A stretch of 49,039 nucleotides of DNA from Phallusia fumigata (GCA_008931825.1 QXVZ01001380.1:1-49039); one strand, 5' to 3'; shown: positions 26,812-46,415, counted from the first letter of the stretch. The notes: a model not told the origin generated them from the letters alone. Numbers and translations: made by a program.

Positions 26812-29800
26812 ATGTCAAATCGATCCGAAAACTCCCACATAGAAATAGGAGTATGGGATCCTAGTTCTGTGGGAAAGCCAAGTTCACAGCCATCAGTCAA
26901 CCAACCTCCACAAAACTATGGTGCTCCTGTCCAGAGCCATGACAGTTGGCACAGCCAGCCTCAAAACAACAGTGTTGGTTCCGACTTTAATTTGTCATCA
27001 ATGCGTGATTCGATGCCGTACCAAAGTCAACAGCCACCTATAGAAGGAAATATTGCAAACATATATTACACACCTTCCCAGCAAGGTGGTTACATTCAGA
27101 CTGTCAATCCCAGTCCTTACTCCAACGTACCAGCAAACAGCATTGGCATGGGACAAAGCGATCCTTCTCAGAGGCCCTGGAGTTCAGCTCTGCCAACCGA
27201 TGTGGAAACTGAAAGTCAAAATTGGCACAACCCACCACCACAGCCCTACAGCAACATGCAGCAACAATATGTGCCATATACTGAAACTCAAAGTTCAAAC
27301 CCCCCTCAACCGAGACAAACTTGGAGTGAGTTTGTAAATCCATTGATTTCGAATGAAGATTCAGAAGCTGCTGGTAAGTTTGTGGGCAATTCAATAGGTT
27401 CTTTGGCTTGCATTTTAAGCCATGTCAAGGTACTGCGCGTTTGGATTCTTGGTAAATTTCCTCAATAGGAAAAAACAAGCTAGTGTGTAAAACATTTTTT
27501 GTTTTGGACAAATCCTGTTGTCATCATTAGGAATTACTCGGAAAAGTGTTTTCTTAATGCATATAGGAAAAGTTGGTTTTGGAAGAATTACTGATGAACT
27601 CAATTTTGCAGATGTCAAAGTGGACAGAATGCAAAAAGCAGCACAACAAGCTGAAGAAATCAACATTAGTATGATGAAAAAACCCACCACTATTTCCAAA
27701 GGAGCTTTGGCAGTGTTACAAAAGGGTTTGTTAGTAGTTTGATACTAGGAAGTAAAGCAATATTGGTGGAGGCACTGCTAATGCTTTTGAACATAATAAA
27801 GTGGTTGTTGGGTCAGTTTCATGTAGATTTTTTCGATTTTTTGTATTTAAACATGCTATTTTATATGTCCAGGGCCTGTATTTAAACATGCTATTTATAT
27901 GTCGAAATTTGGACCCTGTACTATTTTTAAACATGATGTATGAACCTGAAAATGACAGCTGGTGTTGTAGGGTACAAAATCCCTGGCATTGGTTTGGTTT
28001 TGTTTAGATCCCATAGTTCGTAATGCAAAACATTTTTTCCTCTAGACTTGAAAGAAGCCGCTGCACCTTTTCAATCACCAGAAGCACTAAAGCAGTTCCG
28101 GGATAAGCAGCTGGGAATATTAAATCCTGACACAAACAGTAACACCGGTAAATGTCATCACTGTAGTTGATATGTAAACATTTTTAACTCTTGGAAAAAA
28201 TGTTTTACAGAAAGTACAACTTACAGAACCTCTGAATTGATCCTCTCATCATCAAATCTCTCAGCCACAGCAGCTGAATTTGTTCCTCGGTTTGGTGTAA
28301 GTTGAGTAACATTACTAAATGTATTAACCATTTATTCATGAAGTATCAGAGCCCTTGAACAACTGTCACACAAAATTCTTAAAAATTATCTTTAGAACTC
28401 TTTTGACTAAAAACCTTGTATTTAGATGCAATATTTTGTTTTGGTTGTTTAACATTTTTTATGGCCTGAACACTTCTTGTATCAATAAGCAGGGACAAAG
28501 GGACAATTCTGAAATGCAAGTAGAAGCCAATGTGAAAGGTGATGGGGAGGCTATTGTTATTCCAAAGTTAAATCTTCCTCTGAGCCCTGATTCAGATCGA
28601 GCACAGATGCAAGGCAGAGAACAACATGGGTACAATATTTTGAGCACAGTTGAATCAGGACCAGATCATATCCAAAGCTGGTACTCTCCCAACTGGCTTC
28701 AGATTGCAGAAGAAACCATTGTTGATCCATTTGAAACAAACATTTATCAAAATCCTATGGATGGCCCAAGCCTACATCCTAGCCCTGTTAAAAAGTCGCA
28801 ACATCCTATCACAATGAGCACACCAGTTAAAATGATGTCTGCAGCAAGGTGTTGCATTGATAAGGAAGACCAGAATGTGGTTCCATTGTTGAATAGAAGA
28901 CCCACCAATAAAAGTAGTGACAGTATTGCAAATGGTGAAGAGTCAGATTTGTTGGTGCTCTCATCAGTGCCATTTGTTAAACATTGTGATGAGAATGGCA
29001 GCAATTTGGTAAAACAGTTGCCGATATTGGGGCTTTGTTCACTTGAACAACTTGGTTTTCAGTCCGAACAGGATTGTTTGGCTGAGTTGCATTGTAAGGT
29101 AAAGTACAAGGCTTCTATTTTGTAAAGATAGGCGTTGTTTTCATGACAAATATGCTATGAGGGTGACAGAAACTAGTATATTCCTAAAATATTTGTTTTA
29201 CTACAAAGCAAACCCCTGTTACACAGACTGGATTTAAGAAAAGGCTGAAAATAGTTGATGAGAAGTAGATTTATATTTGTGACAAATACTAACATTAGTA
29301 AGGAGGCTTAAGAGTTTAACCCCAATTACCAATTGCACTGTCACTTTTTTATTATCCATTAGCATTCTTGGAATACAAACCAAACTTTACTGGTTTTGCA
29401 TTTTGCAGGTAAAAAAGGCCCAAGTTCCTTCTCTTACCACGATTGATGAGCATGGTATGTTGGGCTTTCAACCAATTTGTTTTTTCTTCAGTCAGTGTTA
29501 CAATAAATGCTTTTAAATTTGTGTCGCAGAGGCAGTTGAGCGGATTAATGAGTGCATTAACAACCTTATTGTGTACCCAGCCTGTTTTGACAGCACTGTC
29601 CCAAGTATGCTGAAAATATTAAAGAGTTATGCCTTGCCTGAGTCAACAGTGCAGAAAATTGTGGATATCATTTATGAAACTGTAAGTACCAGGACATAAT
29701 ATGCATGATACTTTGACTCGCTGTAAAATTAAGTGTTTTACTCTGCAGTGTATTATTGAGCCAAACTTTAGGTACCTGGGAGCTCAGTTATGTGACACTT

Positions 29801-32800
29801 TAGCCCGCTCAGACACGGGAATACACAAATTTCGGTCAATTTTGTTGTCAAAAGCCCAGAAGGAATTTCAAAGCATGGACAATGCACTCACTGGTGATGA
29901 TACAACAATCGAAAGGTTGCCTAAAACAAACATTTGCTTGTTTTATCCCTTTTTTGAATGAGACAGATTTTGGTGTTACTATGTTTTTATTGTTTTCACT
30001 CTATTTGTTTGTTTGTCTTTTTTCTTTCTACCATGCAGCTTGTCAATGCACTCTTGCTATGAAATGTTTGTCGGATTTGGACTTTTCACTGCTGGTACAT
30101 ATGGTCATGGAGTTATGCCACCTGTTTGGTTTAATCCTATAGCTTCAGTGGTTACCCCGCTAGCCCCCCAAAATTGGTCAAATTACTAAACGTAGCCGAA
30201 TTAGGTTGAATTTGGAAGTTTGTATACCACGTCATTGTGGTGCAATTGATTGCTAGCCCTATAGCTGGCATTTTATTTCCAACCCTCTGAAGTTGTAGAT
30301 TGTGCCGTAGTTGTTTTAATCATCAACAATATGCAGCTTGTCCATGCACTTTTGACATGAAATTTTTATTGGATTTGGATGAAACTTTTGCAGCTGGTAG
30401 AAATGGTAATGGCAGTGCGTAATCTGTTTTGATTAACCCCATAGCCCCAAGGGTTACCCTACAATGGTAAATATTCTCTGCACATTGTTTATGCACTTTT
30501 GGGGTGAAGTGTTTGGTGAATTTGCATGAAACTATTACAGCTGGTATATATAGTCATGGTGATGTGTCATCAGTTTTGTTTAACCCCACAGCCCTAGGGG
30601 TTACCCCGCTAAAATTGTTCAAATTATTTAACGATGTCCTAATTTGTTGAAATTTACACTGTTTGTATAACATGCCATTGTGGTTCATCAATTTCTTTGT
30701 ATAACCCCATAACCCGCTAGCCCCCTAAAATGGGTCAAATTATTAAACAAGGGTGGAATTGGATGAAAGTTACACAGTTTGTAAAACATGCCATTGTAGT
30801 GTATTGATTTTATTCTTTACCCTCATAGCCCCAATAATTATCCTGTTGGTCCCCTAAAATGGGTCAAATTATTAAACAATGTCAAAACTGGACAGTTTGG
30901 AGAACATGCCATTATGGTACATTGCAGTGTTTACCCCTAAAGTCCAAAAAGTGACCTGCCAAGTTTGTAGGGTTTGTTGATTATATAAAACTTATTTAAA
31001 ATATCTGCTACTATTTTGACATGTATATAGAGTGGTGGAAATCATGTACTTTGCATGTGTTACAAACTATCATGCCCTAAAAAAGCATAACTAACCATGG
31101 TACGGAATTTAAATAATGTAGTGAATGTGTATTCTTTGCAAATTGAGTGACCATGCACATGGAATGGCAATATGGTGAAAGCCACCCTTTTTGATAAGCT
31201 ACAACTTTGTAAGTGTGGGGACTCTTTCAGAAATATGTATGTAATGAAAAGGTATAATAAGAAGGGGACCCAAAGAAAATTATCCCTTTTTTGAGCTGTA
31301 GTGTAGAATAAAAATGTCTAAAAACCACCTTTCCAGTCTATAAATTCATGTTTGTTTTAGCTTATTGCTAAAAAAAAGTATGTGGCATTTAGATCTCAAT
31401 CAACTTTATTTTAACAGGGCAAGAGGCTTTACTCAATTTGTGGCAGAACTCTTTCTGAGTTTAATGATGGAAAGACCAAGTGGAAAGCTGGAAAGGTTCG
31501 CCATCCTTGGTCGGGCGATACTTGGTGTAATGGAAAAGCTAATTAACCATGCAAATGATGAAAATATCCAGTGTGTTGTCAGAGTACTAAAGGTTTGTAA
31601 GACTGTTATTGCGAAAGGTTGTTGGTTTAGTGAAAAGCTATGCAGACTTGGCATTCAAGTAGTAGTAGTTTGTCTGTGTCATTCTCCACAATAAAAAAAA
31701 TGGTTGCTTTCAATTTCCATCAATCTTATAAAGCCTGTCACAAAGTAAAACTTCTTGGCTTGCTGAAAAGTTTGCCCTATATGCAGGCAATTGAGTAATT
31801 TTTTTTCAAACATTACAGATGACAAGTGAAATTTAGATCTGAAAAAATTAATCTGTGAAATTTATTTATAGCTGACAGTTATGTGCATGGAAGACTCCTT
31901 AAAGAATGATGAAAAGGGTTCAGCACAGAAACTCGAAACAACTTTGGACAATCTGATTTCCTTTTTGGATCTAGATAAACAATCAGTGAAGCTAAGCAAG
32001 CCTACAATAAACCTTTTAAGTGCCTTTAAGAAACTGCGTGCAGATAACTGGGGCCGAGTTTCCAAAGAGGAGGCACAAGCAGCACCAAATACAAAGCAGT
32101 TTTATCCTGGCCAGCAAGAAAGTCCTACGACCGAGGGCTTCATGGTTGTAAGTAAAAGTTGATTTGCAAAAAAGTCAAACTAATGTATTAGTGAAACTAA
32201 ATAATTAAATTATGGTTGAACATCAGCTTGTGTGTTATACTGTTTGAACAGATTTGTTTTTAACTGTATTAAGTTACTGTTTGTTATGGCCAGAGTTTGG
32301 TAGGTCAGAATTTTTGGTATTTTTAAGCCTGACCTTTGGAGCAGACAGAAGTATGAAACTCCTCCAGTTTCTTTGCTCCCCTTTTTTAAACATAGCTTGA
32401 GCTCTGCAGCGGTGTTTAAGTTATTTGTATTGGAAGTATTATTGTTTTTTTCTTATTTCGTTAAGAATGAACCTGTGTTTTTTACGCCCGATGGTGTTCA
32501 ATATACTGCTGCTGATGCTGCCGATCCAGAGTTTTACAGCAAACATTTGGCAAGATTTGATGACCAAGGGTATAACGTGGCTGGGGTAAGTAATAGGGGA
32601 ATTTGCTGAGGTATTTTGGGTCGAGTTTGGCGCATGCTTAAAACAAGTGATAGCAATCTGATTTTAGCAACACAAAAAGCAACACTTTTTTGTAGCCGAG
32701 TGTTCCTGATACAGCGCAATATGCAACGAACCCGTTAGACGAGGCTCCGTGGCCGAGTGATTACAGCGATTGGTCGCCAGCAGATGCTGACCAGTTCGAT

Positions 32801-32887
32801 CTTGGAGCGGCCGAGGATGACATTAAATACGACGACGATGACTATGACGTTGAACTTGAGATGTTTATCAACAAGATAGTTGGTTAA
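26812..32887 (+). CDS. PAIP1: Poly(A)-binding protein-interacting protein 1
   Basis: Twelve exons in phase, 880 aa: 26812-27373, 27567-27725, 28046-28147, 28211-28296, 28493-29098, 29409-29454, 29530-29681, 29749-29915, 31418-31592, 31872-32147, 32466-32585, 32696-32887. Translation activator bridging PABP and eIF4A/eIF3. The N-terminus (1-187) is Q/P/S/N-rich. A PAM2 motif (SNLSATAAEFVPRF, ~288-302) should bind the PABP MLLE domain. The MIF4G domain spans ~521-760 (IEPNFRYLGAQLCDTLA, LKLTVMCMEDSLK, LRADNWGRV). The C-terminal element NEPVFFTPDGVQYTAAD is nearly as in vertebrate PAIP1, followed by an acidic end. Much longer than human PAIP1, chiefly through the N-terminus and a 606-nt exon between PAM2 and MIF4G. 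Confidence 0.93.
27841..27935 (+). repeat. Imperfect tandem repeat in PAIP1 intron 2
   Basis: A unit of roughly 37 bases containing tgtatttaaacatgctatt occurs twice, with a third partial copy (tactatttttaaacatgatg). Intronic, with no sign of function. Confidence 0.6.
30045..30950 (+). repeat. Dispersed repeat family A, tandem cluster in PAIP1 intron 8
   Basis: Several diverged, partly truncated units in the same orientation. Recurrent words are TGCACTTTT, GGATTTGGATGAAAC, GCTGGTA with ATGGTCATG nearby, GTTTAACCCCATAGCCC, GGTTACCCCGCTAG, CCCCTAAAATGGGTCAAAT and ACATGCCATTGTGG. The same family appears in a vasa intron and a CIMAP2 intron. It has no open frame, terminal inverted repeat or poly(A) that I can see. 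Confidence 0.75.
31095..31190 (+). repeat. Dispersed repeat family B, copy in PAIP1 intron 8
   Basis: A stretch with tagtgaatgtgtattctttg and caatatggtgaaa is similar in order to 35580-35660 in a vasa intron. Short and diverged. Confidence 0.5.
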
Positions 32888-34395
32888 AGACCCGTGTAAG
32901 CGTCGTTGTGCCTTAAAAACACAGGTTGTCCACAACGGAACGAGGGATTCAGGACGTTTGGCGGAGGTGAAATGCCTGTTTGGGAACCAACATTCCGTTG
33001 TTTTTTACCGGCACCACTCTCTTTGTTGCCTGCACTACGAAAAAGAAATGCGGAAAGTGTTTAAATTTGTATATGGGGTTGTTCTTTTGTATTTCTTTTG
33101 TTCGTGTTTTTTCGTAACTGTTCTTCACAGTACAAGTGGTGTCACGATGTAAAACTGGTATAAGCTTGATCAGTCTATTACCTGCTGAAATTGCAGATGC
33201 TAAGTTGAATCAAGTGGTAGAATTCGTAAATTTGTCTCTCTACTGAAAAAGTACCAGGCGTCGGCGTACTTTTGTCTTCAAACGGTATGGACATTTACTC
33301 AAGGATAGTCTAAAGGGAAATTTAAATTAGCGGACTGTACTGAATCGAGGTTTGCTTTCTTTCGTATTAACCTGGAAAACTGAGTTTTAAGACAATGTTT
33401 CTATTGTAATAACGCCTGGACAAGTAGAACGAAATACCTGAAAATGACTTTTTCCACGAAACCTATGCACGTTGGGTGAGGTACTCAAGGTGTTTCCTTT
33501 TGAGCAGCTTTATAATACTAGTGGGTATGACGTGGCTTTATAATACTAGTTTCATGTGTCAGTACAATAGTTTAATAAAAACATGGTTGGGTTCGGGATT
33601 CGGTTAAAACAAACTTTAAAAACTTTTTGGGAAAAATTTTCGTTCGTCGTTGGAGTTCTCTCTTCTTTACACCGGGAAGTTGAATTTTGGTTACGGTATT
33701 GGTAATGATTAAAGCCGGTTAACTTGTAGGGGGTCAGTGCGCTTTGGGTTTCTACACGACAGGACAGAAAAGTCTTTTTAAGCTAAGTTTTGCAGAACAG
33801 CCACTAGCAGCGCTGTTGCACTTCCCAAACTGAAAAAACGTGTTCTTTCTTTTCCACGTGCTAACAGCCGAAGGCGCTACTCGAATCGTCTGCAGAAAGA
33901 TTTCAAAAATCGGCAACTATTAAGAGGTATTTTCGATGGCTTTATAGATTGTGTGCATAAACATGATACCCTGCACATTAATTTAAAATCCGTACGGATT
34001 GGTCGTCTCCTTTTTGAAACAGTTCGTTGCTGTTAACAGTTTCGACACGTTAAATTCCTCAAAAATTGAATGACATTTGACTTAATTGTTTGTTGTTGTT
34101 GCACCACTGTTTTGTACAATCAGTCTTTTGAAAATTTCTTCAAGGTGCTTGTAGTCGTTCTAAGTTTCTGGTTCAAAACATCTTTTCTGCAGTCTTTGTT
34201 TGTTAGGTAAAATGTATAGGGTCTTTCTTAAAGGTAAATAGGGCTGTTACTCATTATTTTGTTACTTGTCATTCTGCCAAAATCAGTGTAAGACTTGGTT
34301 TGCAACAGACAGCTTTCACTCTAAACATTCCTTGATTACAAATAACAATGAATAACAACTTCATTTTTATACAGCCTTTAAAAAATCATTCCACA
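32888..34395. promoter_or_regulatory. PAIP1 to vasa intergenic region
   Basis: About 1.5 kb with the PAIP1 3' UTR (a possible AATAAA at 33574) and the vasa 5' flank, where germline control elements would be expected. A short direct repeat (ctttataatactagt twice, about 33507-33550) is present. No coding exon recognised. Confidence 0.45.
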
Positions 34396-41364
<6,969 letters not shown>

Positions 41365-41935
41365 GTGGACTTCGCGCACAAGCGCCAGCTAGCACTGACA
41401 AGCACATCACGTTCGTTTTGTTCCATGTACAGCACCGCACACTTCGTTCCATTCCACATTTCGTTCTCTTGCCAAGTGTGATCGTGAACATAACATAACG
41501 TACACGCGCATAATTGCGATTTAGTGTTAAATCTCCGTCGCATCCAACACGTTTTGTGTCCCAGGGAAAAATTAGTCAATGTGACAGAATATTTTTTTTA
41601 CTACACCGTGTGTTGAAAACATTTACCTGCACCTGTTTTGTCACCCTGATTTGGTACTCTTGACTGCACTATACTGGTCTTAAACGCAGCCGCCACTGTG
41701 AGCTTTTTGGATTTAGCAGTCGAAGGCTTCGCATTTGTCAAGTGCAATAGACTTTTGGAAAGGTTGTTCAAACCTTACCCAGTTTATCTGCCTTCAAATG
41801 CAAGCCTTTGGCTGCTCTGTTTACCTAACAAATAATTCCATGACGTGTATAGTGCAGTCAAGGTCTTGCATTTGAAGGCAGATCGCACCTTTTGTGTTCT
41901 AGTTTCTTTTGAATAAAATGCCAAAAGTCACCGCT
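41365..41935 (+). promoter_or_regulatory. vasa 3' UTR with two perfect inverted-repeat pairs
   Basis: Runs from the stop codon to a poly(A) signal AATAAA at 41912-41917. Pair A: 41659-41674 and 41847-41862, 16 bp perfect. Pair B: 41786-41804 and 41865-41883, 19 bp perfect. The order is A, B, A', B', so the two helices cross as in a pseudoknot or are alternatives to one another. The right arms are two bases apart. The UTR assignment is inferred from position. Confidence 0.65.
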
Positions 41936-42672
41936 ATGTGTTGCTTATGTCGGTTATGATGTTGCGTCTTTGAAGCCAACGATGCGAACATAAAAAACAA
42001 TTTTGGGGTTTGGTGTGGCAAACAAGTTGTTTTTAAAAATGCGATGGCACTAGAAGCTTCGTCTGTAAAACCGTTGTACGTTGTGATTCAGAAACAACTA
42101 GCGCTAGATAAAGACTTTCGCGCAGCAAGTCATTTACATTGTACACGCCAGCATTGCAAGGCAAGGTCGCACATAATGGTTGCCACTATGTTTGTACTAG
42201 AGACCAAAATAGTTCCAATCAATGAACCTTCAACCATTTTATTCGATTTGATTGCCCTAGCGTCCGCAGTACCGGCAACCTTACCACTCAGTTCAAGCAA
42301 TTGTATTTCGAGTACTTCCGAATGGCAAACCGTGGACTTCTGTGTCGTTCTGATTCGACGTAACGAAGCAATAGCGAAAATTGCATAAAGCGCAACAAGA
42401 AAGTTACGCTTCCAAGTAACCATGGCGAATAGGTGAACAATTACAAACAGTAACATTCGTCTAAGCAGCGAAGCTTCAGTAACAACGATGGCTCAACGAA
42501 AAAATTAAAAACCTGTGGTTTGCTAATTCACATAACACAGTGGGTAATGAATTGAACTATAAGGGAAAATAATCTCTTCGGAAGCGGACAGTGATGGTCG
42601 CAATTTATAAATACAGTTTCGCATGTGATGGCTTGTATAACACAGAATGAGGCTATTTCCCGGGCAGTAACT
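41936..42672. other. Region between convergent vasa and CIMAP2 3' ends
   Basis: About 740 bases with no gene I can defend. Overlapping open frames exist on both strands at 42044-42456 (see rejected list). Confidence 0.4.
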
Positions 42673-45600
42673 TCAGGCAGATGCTGGTGCTCCGTTTGTG
42701 GTTCTGTTCTTACGAGATTTCGCTGAACCGACCAGGAAAACACGGTCTGACAAGGGCACGTCCTTGGCACGAACCCGTTCCCTACACATTATTACAATCG
42801 AGTTAAAGACACACAACAAAGTAGACATTGGCTAAGTCGAGAGTTCGATTCGCTGTGAGCGTAAAAAATTGGAAACCTACCGCAAAACGTATGGAAGGAA
42901 TATTGCTTACTTCATATAGAAATCTCTTTCCCTTGAATAAAATCTCGGCTGACTTGAGTTAAACACGTGACAACTTCCGTAGCGATGCTGGGCCTCTGAC
43001 CAACGCTGGACGTTGTATCGTCCTGCACCGACTGGATTCTGCACAAAACAAGAGTTGGGTTATTATTAGACAAATAGCGAATTGACGGTTACCAGGCAAC
43101 GCCCCATAACTTCTGTTGGCTAAAAGTTTATTGCATTTCCAGTCAGCTAATCTACAACAATTTAAAAAAAGCTTTTTTTGCCTGCAGTTTTTGTTACCAG
43201 ACAACGCTGTAGAGCATCACACCCGAGGTTGCCATACTTGTGAACGATTGAGAAATAGTAATAAACTTTACTTTGTCGTCGTAACTCTAATCTTGATTCA
43301 ATACATGTTTGATTCGTACCAATCTGTCTTGAACGAAAGGCTTTCAAAACCAGTTTACCACCGACCTCCCTGGCGGCAAAATCGTTACATTGTAAGGTAA
43401 CAAGACACGGTCTGTTGAAAGCGGCAGTTCACAGTTCATACGTTCAACAGCACCCAGATAAAACAGCAACAAGCAACATGGTTGACAGGATACAGAAGAC
43501 TGAAATGTCCACCTACCGTGTTTCCAGTGAAGAACTTGTGAGCCCGTTTATCAGCTCNATTCGTACCAAACTGTCTTAAACGAAAGGCTTTCAAAACCAG
43601 TTTACCACCGACCTCCCTGGCGGCAAAATCGTTACATTGTAAGGTAACAAGACACGGTCTGTTGAAAGCGGCAGTTCACAGTTCATACGTTCAACAGCAC
43701 CCAGATAAAACAGCAACAAGCAACATGGTTGACAGGATACAGAAGACTGAAATGTCCACCTACCGTGTTTCCAGTGAAGAACTTGTGAGCCCGTTTATCA
43801 GCTCGTTCCGCTGACGAAAGGAAAGCAGGCAGATCACGTATTTTATCCGGCTTTCTGTCGGTTGAGTAGCTGTTGGGAGCAGGACTGTTTGGACGTCTCG
43901 GACATTGGGATAGCGTGCAACAATATACTCGTTCCGGCGGTTGGTGAGGATATTGTTGCACCTGCGAAAGCACGAGTCTATTTTTACGAAAACAAACTCT
44001 TAAAATCACATCTATGAACTTATTTTTAGTTTGTTTCAGAAAACTAACCACGCAACACGCACAAAAAATACACAATGAGCCCCATTAGCACCTTTCCGAA
44101 CTGGCCCTGTTTCCGCCTGTGTTCGTTATCCCAAACATCCAAGAATGAAGAAAGGTTATATTCACCAGGTCCAAGGTCANGCCGACGAAAGAAAAGCAGG
44201 CAGATCACGTATTTTCTCCGGCTTTCTGTCGGTTGAGTAGCTGTTGGGAGCAGGACTGTTTGGACGTCTCGGACATTGAGATAGAGTGCAACAATATACT
44301 CGCTCCGGCGGTTGGTGAGGATATTGTTGCACCTGCGAAAGCACGAGTCTATTTTTACGAAAACAAACACTTAAAATCACATGAACTTATTTTTTAGTTT
44401 GTTTCAGAATACTAACCACGCAACACGCCTATCATGTACAAAAAATACACAATGAGCCACATTAGCACCTTTCCGAACTGGCCCTGTTTCCGCCTGTGTT
44501 CGTTATCCCAAACATCCAAGAATGAAGAAAGGTTATATTCACCAGGTCCAAGGTCACTTGCAGTCTGCACATAACAAAAAATTAAACACACATATTGCTG
44601 CAAACAAGGCAAGCATGCTCACCACAACAGCGTAATGACCCGTTTTATTTGGTTTGTTTCGTTCACCAGTAAACAGATCATATGGGCCACGTTTGCTGAC
44701 CACTTTGTTGAGAATTTGTTCAGTGAAGCTTTCCTTTTCATATCTACCAGGTGCCAATTCACAACCAACTGTTGGTAGTGCCCGTTGTGTTGATGAACCT
44801 AGACAATATGCTCATTGTTAAAGCCTAAATCAACAAACATTTTTTGTTTGGTTACCTGCATCAAGCATTCCTACAATGCTTGCTGACTGTGCCTGTCGTT
44901 CTTCCAGTAATGCAGAAGGTTCTCCACCTTTGCCATAAGTGCCTGGTCCAGGAGTGGCACTCTGAAATTAAAACAAGAAATTCAAAAACACATTTCAACA
45001 AAAGGCAAAATGCTGCTTACAGAGAACTTCTTGCGAAATCTTTGTTCCCTTGTTGCACAAATTCCTCTAGTACTGGATGGCTTTCTTTCCAAAGCTTCAA
45101 TGAAATCTAGTTTATTGACATTGTATGTGCCAGGACCAAGCTTCCGTTTTTGCTCTTTCTTTTTCATCCATTGCTCCCTATCAACATAGATTGTTGTAAT
45201 TTTTTCTGCCCTGCAGCTTGTTTAAAAACATTTAGTATAAAATGTTTGGCTGATTTGGATAATTTTTTTTCAACTGGTGGATATGGTCATGATGATGTGC
45301 TGTCCATTTCGATTGACTCTAATGCCCCAGTGGGTAACCAGCTAGCTACCAAAAGAGTAAAATGTTTCCTTGTAGATTGTTCATGCAATTTTGGCATGAA
45401 TTGTTTGGAGGATTTGGTTGAAACCATGACAACTGAGACTTGGGATGTGTCATTAGTTTTGTTTGACCCCACAGCCCAAGTGGTTACCCCGCTAGGCCCC
45501 TAAACTTGGTTAAATTTCTGAATTGGTTAAAGTTTACACAGTTTGAAGAACATGCTATGGCGATCATTTTTTTAGAAATGTTGCTGTTGCTAGAAATCAT

Positions 45601-46415
45601 GACACTAACATACCGATATAACAAATGTGGTATTCTTGCCATTCGCATGGTTTCATATGCCTGCTGCCAGCCAGGTCCTGATGATCTTTCAGAAACAGAC
45701 TCTTCATTAAACCCTCCAACATCAACATGGTATGTTCCAGGTGCTAGTCTGGAGAAGATGAGTTACATTTGTTTTAGCACTAAACTTCAACATGTTAAAA
45801 AAGGGATAATGTTGTTTTCTAGTTACATATAGCATTGGTAAATAGTGTTTGCTGTGTGGTATTTTAGTACAAATTTACTACAAACTGTTGAGTTACTAAT
45901 TGGGACTGGCTGAATTCACAAAAATGTAATAGAGTGTTTAAAAATCAAGTAACAGCAAACTTATTTTTAAAAACACATTGATATTTTTGAAACTGTTTAC
46001 TTTCTTTGAAGACCATCAGTTGACTTTTTGCAGTAGGGCACTTGAGTAAAAGTTCCAGGGACTTTACTTTGAGGATGAACTCCAGATACATCAAACCTAT
46101 AAAAGTGGTAGGACAAAAGCAAAATAAACTTCAGGTTGAAAGAATCAAATTGCAGTAACTTGATACACTGCAATTTTACTAGAACAAGCAGTTTACAACA
46201 GAAAATTACAAGCTAAAATAAGGGTGTTGATCAAGTGCTGTTGTCATCATTAGTAAAATGGCCTACACAAAAGTGCTAGCTTGTTTTAAGTGTTGAATTG
46301 TGTACTGAAGTAGTTACATTTTGCACTTTGCGCTTAAATTAAAAAAATTTGGATAAAAATCTTACCTTGCGGTCTGTGTACCAAATGGTGCACCCTCAAA
46401 TAGCTTTGTTGCCAT
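42673..46415 (-). CDS. CIMAP2: Ciliary microtubule-associated protein 2 (LEXM-type, STPGR repeats)
   Basis: Ten exons in phase (- strand), 416 aa, near the vertebrate length: 46415-46366, 46096-46001, 45748-45614, 45177-45021, 44961-44856, 44798-44623, 44564-44469, 43961-43764, 43038-42911, 42781-42673. Vertebrate LEXM/CIMAP2 hallmarks occur in order: PFGTQTARFDVSGVHPQSK at the start, repeated PGPGTY/LGPGTYNV-type motifs, RGPYDLFTGERNKP, LSQCPR and NPVGAGRY near the end. Family members bind ciliary or sperm microtubules; human LEXM was also linked to lymphocyte expansion. The model skips duplicated segments created by the N joins at 43558 and 44180: exon 7 is complete only in the right copy (44469-44564), exon 8 only in the left (43764-43961). 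A 5' UTR intron ends just before the ATG (ttaacag). Confidence 0.9.
43312..43804. repeat. 246-bp block duplicated around the N at 43558
   Basis: 43312-43557 and 43559-43804 are equal in length and differ by a few substitutions. They cover part of CIMAP2 exon 8 and its following intron. Probable haplotype join. Confidence 0.9.
43810..44556. repeat. ~370-bp block duplicated around the N at 44180
   Basis: 43810-44179 and 44181-44556 are near-identical with small indels. Each copy holds CIMAP2 exons 7 and 8, but exon 7 is cut by the N in the left copy and exon 8 in the right copy. Together they give one intact gene, as expected for two overlapping allelic contigs. Confidence 0.9.
45195..45575 (+). 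repeat. Dispersed repeat family A, copy in CIMAP2 intron 3
   Basis: About two units: the words ggatttggttgaaac, gttttgtttgaccccacagccc, gtggttaccccgctaggccc and tttacacagtttgaagaacatg match the cluster at 30045-30950. It is antisense to CIMAP2. Confidence 0.75.

Noticed and set aside
42044..42456. Overlapping open frames on both strands, the minus one starting with a hydrophobic segment (FLVALYAIFAIASL)
   Set aside because: No family resemblance, no connecting exons found, and they lie between two convergent 3' ends. Possible but unsupported.
43162..43347. 61-aa minus-strand frame near the CIMAP2 end
   Set aside because: I first took it for the CIMAP2 C-terminus, but exons at 43038-42911 and 42781-42673 carry the family sequence (NPVGAGRY) and fit the phase.
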